Assembly (NCBI GenBank): GCA_021775835.1
Contig: JAJFHC010000188.1
Location: 1-7,209 of the forward strand
DNA from: Hyphomicrobiales bacterium
GTDB taxonomy: Bacteria; Pseudomonadota; Alphaproteobacteria; Rhizobiales; JAJFHC01
Reading direction: 5' to 3'
DNA length: 7,209 bases
Each line of letters opens with the position of its first letter. Positions within the stretch are counted from its first letter, which is position 1. A program made the position numbers and the translations under genes. Below the pieces are notes generated by a model. It did no database searches. It was not told the origin of the DNA and saw only the letters and a program-made list of their open reading frames with translations. Of this stretch, positions 5,315 through 7,209 are shown in pieces.

Positions 5315-5659
5315 CTATCTTTTGGTCGCCGAGAAAGTGCCGTCACCGAAAGTTCTGTTGCCGTAGGTAATGCCGGTAATTTTATTGCCTTTGACCTGGC
5401 CTTTAAAGACCTGGTAGGGGCTGGCGCGTTTGATGTGGAAGCTGTTCCCCTTCATTTTGGCAGACCCCCGAATGTTGTCATCGTCGGTAATTGTGATCCA
5501 CCCGTCCTCTTGGATCCGGACCCTGATTGGCAACGATGTACCGCCGAGAATTTCAGTTCCTGTATAGTTGCCGGCATAAGTGTTGGTCTGGGCTTCAACC
5601 CCTGTTGGAGCAAAGAACAGGGCAGCGATCAAAAATGCAGCGATCTTTCGCACTTTCAT
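5315..5659 (-). CDS. Small secreted beta-rich protein of unknown function
   Basis: I do not recognise a family. The 114-residue product has a clear Sec signal peptide (MKVRK, then a hydrophobic core, cleavage likely after VEA at residue 23). The mature part of about 90 residues looks like a chain of beta strands with regularly placed glycines: YAGNYTGTEILGG, alternating polar/hydrophobic strands (LPIRVRIQEDGWITITDDD), then FKGQVKGNKITGITYG and a C-terminal GDGTFSATKR. This recalls small beta-barrel or sheet domains, with no cysteine and no visible catalytic site. The start at 5659 has an ideal AAGGAGG five bases upstream; the frame's earlier ATGs (up to 5800) precede the ribosome site and signal peptide. 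Its DNA is AT-richer than its neighbours (31 of 60 G+C in one counted line, 5401-5460, against 41 of 60 in the Usp gene, 2101-2160), which may mean a recent arrival. Confidence 0.8.
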   Translation of the reverse strand: MKVRKIAAFLIAALFFAPTGVEAQTNTYAGNYTGTEILGGTSLPIRVRIQEDGWITITDDDNIRGSAKMKGNSFHIKRASPYQVFKGQVKGNKITGITYGNRTFGDGTFSATKR

Positions 5660-5819
5660 CGAATCCTCCTTGATTCGTCGGCCATGTGATGGATTAATCA
5701 GAGTCAGCACTCTGGCCACGCATGCAAACAATCGGATCATGTTTGACGTTTGTTGTTGAAAAAATTCCATCATCACGACTCCGAATAATGCAATTTTCAA
5801 CGCATGATCCTCAGGGAAA

Positions 5820-5840
5820 CCTCAAGCCGGCTTCTTGAGG
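5820..5840 (-). terminator. Possible terminator hairpin after the collar-domain gene
   Basis: CCTCAAG (5820-5826) and CTTGAGG (5834-5840) form a perfect 7-bp stem with a 7-base loop. Read on the minus strand the stem is followed by TTTCCC, a poor T-tract. It lies about 125 bases beyond the stop of the collar gene. A second stem just upstream on the minus strand (AAGGCC-N7-GGCCTT, 5850-5868) and a third at 5920-5936 (CTTCGA-N5-TCGAAG) could work with it. The short T-run makes intrinsic termination uncertain. Confidence 0.3.
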
Positions 5841-5892
5841 AATCCTATCAAGGCCAGCCATCGGCCTTCTTGACATTAGTTGCTGTTTTCAC

Positions 5893-5909
5893 AATTGATT
5901 TGTTCAATT
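5893..5909. repeat. AATTGA-N5-TCAATT dyad
   Basis: AATTGATTTGTTCAATT is a perfect 6-bp inverted repeat around five bases. The inner ATTGA-N5-TCAAT form is the same as the dyad at 1624-1638 upstream of the solenoid gene. Half sites and size would suit an operator for a dimeric regulator, but no well-spaced -10 is seen here, and AT-rich DNA gives such repeats by chance. Confidence 0.3.
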
Positions 5910-5964
5910 CGCGACGCCACTTCGACGAATTCGAAGAACCATTTTCGGCCCCTGAGCCCGCCCG

Positions 5965-6564
5965 TCAGCTCCGCGACGGGAAAATGCCGGTGACCGCCAC
6001 GCAGAAGCGCACCACCAAAAAGGGTTGCATGTTGTTGACCGGCTGACCGCCGCCCTCGACCGTTACCATGTCCTGGCGCATCTGCCCGTTAGCCGGGCCT
6101 GTTGTCGAGTAGATATCGTTCTTCTTCGGCAATTTGACCAGCAGCGCGCCCTTGGGATCGGGGGCGTTGCGCGCCTTGTTGGTGGTGTTGATCTGGTGAT
6201 TGTGGGCGGGCATATGCGCGCGTGTCAGAGTAACGCTCTCCTGGCCGCTCCTGTCGCCCTGACGGCGCGCGGACAGACCGGCGGCTTCGCCAAAATGCAT
6301 CGGCACGCGCCCACGCAGATCGGGTAGGGCAAAGGTCGTGCGGCCATCGCCGCCATACGTCGTGCCGTAAAGCGAGAACAGCGCCGAGTACTGGGCAATC
6401 GGCAGCAAGTTGCCATCGGCGTGGGCCCATCCGCGCGGGCAAAATGTAAATCCGACCATCTTGATCTCGCCGAGGAACGGCTCCGATTGAGCCTTGGCGG
6501 ACGGCGCGGCGAGAGTGAAGGCGAGGGCGGCAAGCAGTGCTGTCAGGAAGGTCTTCGAGTTCAT
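5965..6564 (-). CDS. Secreted phage-tail-collar-domain (MdpB-like) protein
   Basis: The 199-residue product has a Sec signal peptide (1-25, ending AKA before QSEP). Residues 31-92 are a textbook tail collar domain: GEIKMVGFTFCPRGWAHADG, then QYSALFSLYGTTYGGDGRTT and FALPDLRGRVP, as in short tail fibres and the microcystin-dependent protein (MdpB) family. The C-terminus, QPFLVVRFCVAVTGIFPSR, matches the usual ending of that family, so the protein is complete. An AHMPAHNHQI segment in the middle is also typical. Most phage homologues have no signal peptide, and no other phage gene is nearby, so this is a chromosomal, exported version of unknown role. Cys42 and the Cys of RFC near the end could form a disulfide outside the cytoplasm. 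The ribosome site is weak (GGGGAA, four bases before the ATG). The start at 6564 is favoured over 6633 because the signal peptide begins there. Confidence 0.88.
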   Translation of the reverse strand: MNSKTFLTALLAALAFTLAAPSAKAQSEPFLGEIKMVGFTFCPRGWAHADGNLLPIAQYSALFSLYGTTYGGDGRTTFALPDLRGRVPMHFGEAAGLSARRQGDRSGQESVTLTRAHMPAHNHQINTTNKARNAPDPKGALLVKLPKKNDIYSTTGPANGQMRQDMVTVEGGGQPVNNMQPFLVVRFCVAVTGIFPSRS

Positions 6565-6703
6565 GGTGTTCCCCGGGTCTCTGATTGGTGTTGGCAATAG
6601 TGTATCCAGAGTCTCGACGGTATCACTCGTCACCCGGAATTGCAGCCGCTGTAGATCACACTTGTGTCAACGGCGGTCTGGTGACACCTGGCCGCACCAG
6701 GCT
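6565..6703. other. Intergenic gap between GFA and collar genes
   Basis: It contains GTGTCA-N12-TGACAC (6664-6687) and a short hairpin CCTGG-N5-CCAGG (6687-6701) just beyond the GFA stop. The latter could be a stop signal, though no T-tract follows. A perfect TTGACA (minus strand, 6665-6670) is present but has no -10 at 16-18 bp. A TACACT further down has only a poor -35 (GTGATA). The collar gene promoter is therefore not resolved. Confidence 0.35.
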
Positions 6704-7186
6704 TCAGGGCATGGGCTCGTCGTAGCTGGCGAACTTCGGCAGGGCGTCGTCGATTTCGTAATAGTCGCCCTTTTCGTCGGCAAAGATGTGACGTTCGAGC
6801 GTGAGACCGGTGGGCTCGTCAAGGCAGCCCACGGAGATATAGATATTGCCGTCGTCGGCCTCACCGACGCCGTCCCAGAACATCGACGTCCCGCATTCGT
6901 TGCAGAAACCCCGCCGGGCGAAGGCCGAGGACGGGTACCATTGCAGGCCCCGGGTCTCGGTCCTGGTGAGCTTGTCACGGGCCACATGGGTCGACACCGT
7001 AAAATGACCGCTCTGGCGCCGGCACTGGCCGCAGTGGCAGGCATGGGGCGTGGCCAGGGGACCGGCGATCTCGAAGCGCACCGCACCGCACAGGCACTGG
7101 CCGGTATGGTTCTGGTCTGCGGTCGGGTGGTTTTTTCCGGTGTTGGAGTCTGTGGTGTTCGCTGTGGTGTTCTCTGGTGTGTTCAT
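6704..7186 (-). CDS. GFA family zinc-binding protein (formaldehyde-activating-enzyme-like)
   Basis: The 160-residue product has the full seven-cysteine pattern of the GFA fold: C31-x-C33, C50-x-C52-x2-C55 (HACHCGQCRRQSG) and C95-x2-C98 (FCNECGTSMFW). These bind two zinc ions in the family's founder, Gfa of Paracoccus. Most relatives are not shown to act on S-hydroxymethylglutathione, so a formaldehyde role should not be assumed; no glutathione-dependent formaldehyde dehydrogenase gene is beside it. The protein is cytosolic with no signal or membrane segment. An extension of about 28 residues, rich in Thr, Asn and His, precedes the first conserved Cys and is coded by short DNA repeats. The ATG at 7186 is used because GAGGAAAGG lies nine bases upstream and no internal start precedes the first Cys pair. 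Confidence 0.9.
   Translation of the reverse strand: MNTPENTTANTTDSNTGKNHPTADQNHTGQCLCGAVRFEIAGPLATPHACHCGQCRRQSGHFTVSTHVARDKLTRTETRGLQWYPSSAFARRGFCNECGTSMFWDGVGEADDGNIYISVGCLDEPTGLTLERHIFADEKGDYYEIDDALPKFASYDEPMP
7151..7184. repeat. Short direct repeats in the 5' end of the GFA gene
   Basis: TGTGGTGTTC occurs exactly at 7151-7160 and 7163-7172, and a related TGGTGTGTTC follows at 7175-7184, giving a 12-bp period. On the coding strand it encodes part of the Asn-Thr-Thr-rich N-terminal extension. Slippage here would change the length of the extension without breaking the frame, since the period is a multiple of three. Confidence 0.6.
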
Positions 7187-7209
7187 GGGGCGTGGCCTTT
7201 CCTCATCAG

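Larger units (their letters stand above)
5660..5964. other. AT-rich intergenic region with several dyads
   Basis: This 305-bp spacer lies between the secreted orphan's start and the collar protein's stop, both on the minus strand. One counted line (5761-5820) has 24 of 60 G+C, much lower than the rest of the window. It contains CAGAGT-N4-ACTCTG (5699-5714) in the orphan's leader, an A/T tract at 5755-5768 shared with the dioxygenase-like promoter, and hairpins at 5820-5840, 5850-5868 and 5920-5936, plus an AATTGA-N5-TCAATT dyad (5893-5909). I see no strong sigma-70 promoter for the orphan. A rightward 80-codon frame (5804-6046) overlaps the collar gene and is not considered real. Confidence 0.6.

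Noticed and set aside
5804..6046. Rightward 80-codon frame after the AT-rich spacer
   Set aside because: It has no ribosome site or family features, and its second part overlaps the well-supported C-terminus of the collar protein.
5965..6564. Prophage remnant suggested by the collar domain
   Set aside because: No other phage gene, integrase, attachment site or tRNA is in the window, and the protein has a signal peptide and a complete MdpB-like length.
6665..6670. TTGACA as the -35 of the collar gene
   Set aside because: No -10-like hexamer lies 16-18 bp downstream on the minus strand.

Overview
The window looks like ordinary chromosomal DNA from a GC-rich Gram-negative bacterium. An alphaproteobacterium is my best guess but is not proven: most genes sit near 60-68% GC in spot counts, exported proteins carry Sec or Tat signals, and an FNR/FixK-type site precedes a universal stress gene. 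All genes except one small ORF read on the minus strand. No RNA genes, CRISPR array, complete mobile element or origin was seen.

Layout, left to right. (1) Positions 1-68 hold the N-terminal end of an IS5-type transposase that runs off the left edge. It is followed by about 370 bases without a sound gene, containing a 32-codon fragment that resembles the start of an ABC ATPase. (2) Positions 439-2708 hold a tandem universal stress protein gene and, downstream of it, a gene for an exported beta-solenoid protein with a multi-pass membrane tail. The stress gene has the best regulatory signal in the window: TTGACGTGGATCAA placed 23 bp before a TACAAT -10 element, the arrangement of a class II FNR/FixK-activated promoter. 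(3) Positions 2916-4764 hold a minus-strand cluster: a Tat-exported intradiol-dioxygenase-like protein, a four-histidine ferric-reductase-like membrane protein 19 bp downstream, and an M50 site-2-protease-family membrane protein after a further 96 bp. An extended -10 (TGCTATAAT) precedes the cluster. (4) DUF2164 (4997-5227, plus strand) is the only gene pointing right. (5) Positions 5315-6564 hold two secreted proteins: a small orphan in visibly AT-richer DNA, and a tail-collar-domain (MdpB-like) protein with a Sec signal. The spacer between them has three short perfect hairpins. (6) Positions 6704-7186 hold a GFA-family zinc protein with a Thr/Asn-rich N-terminal extension.

How the genes may work together. 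The stress protein and the solenoid membrane protein may be one oxygen- or redox-responsive unit. The dioxygenase-like protein and its probable haem-binding membrane partner form a plausible envelope redox pair, with the M50 protein possibly co-transcribed. These links rest on gene order, spacing and motifs only. I do not see a clear-cut new defence or mobile system. The most unusual items are the dioxygenase-like protein that seems to lack the tyrosine iron ligands, and the secreted collar-domain protein.
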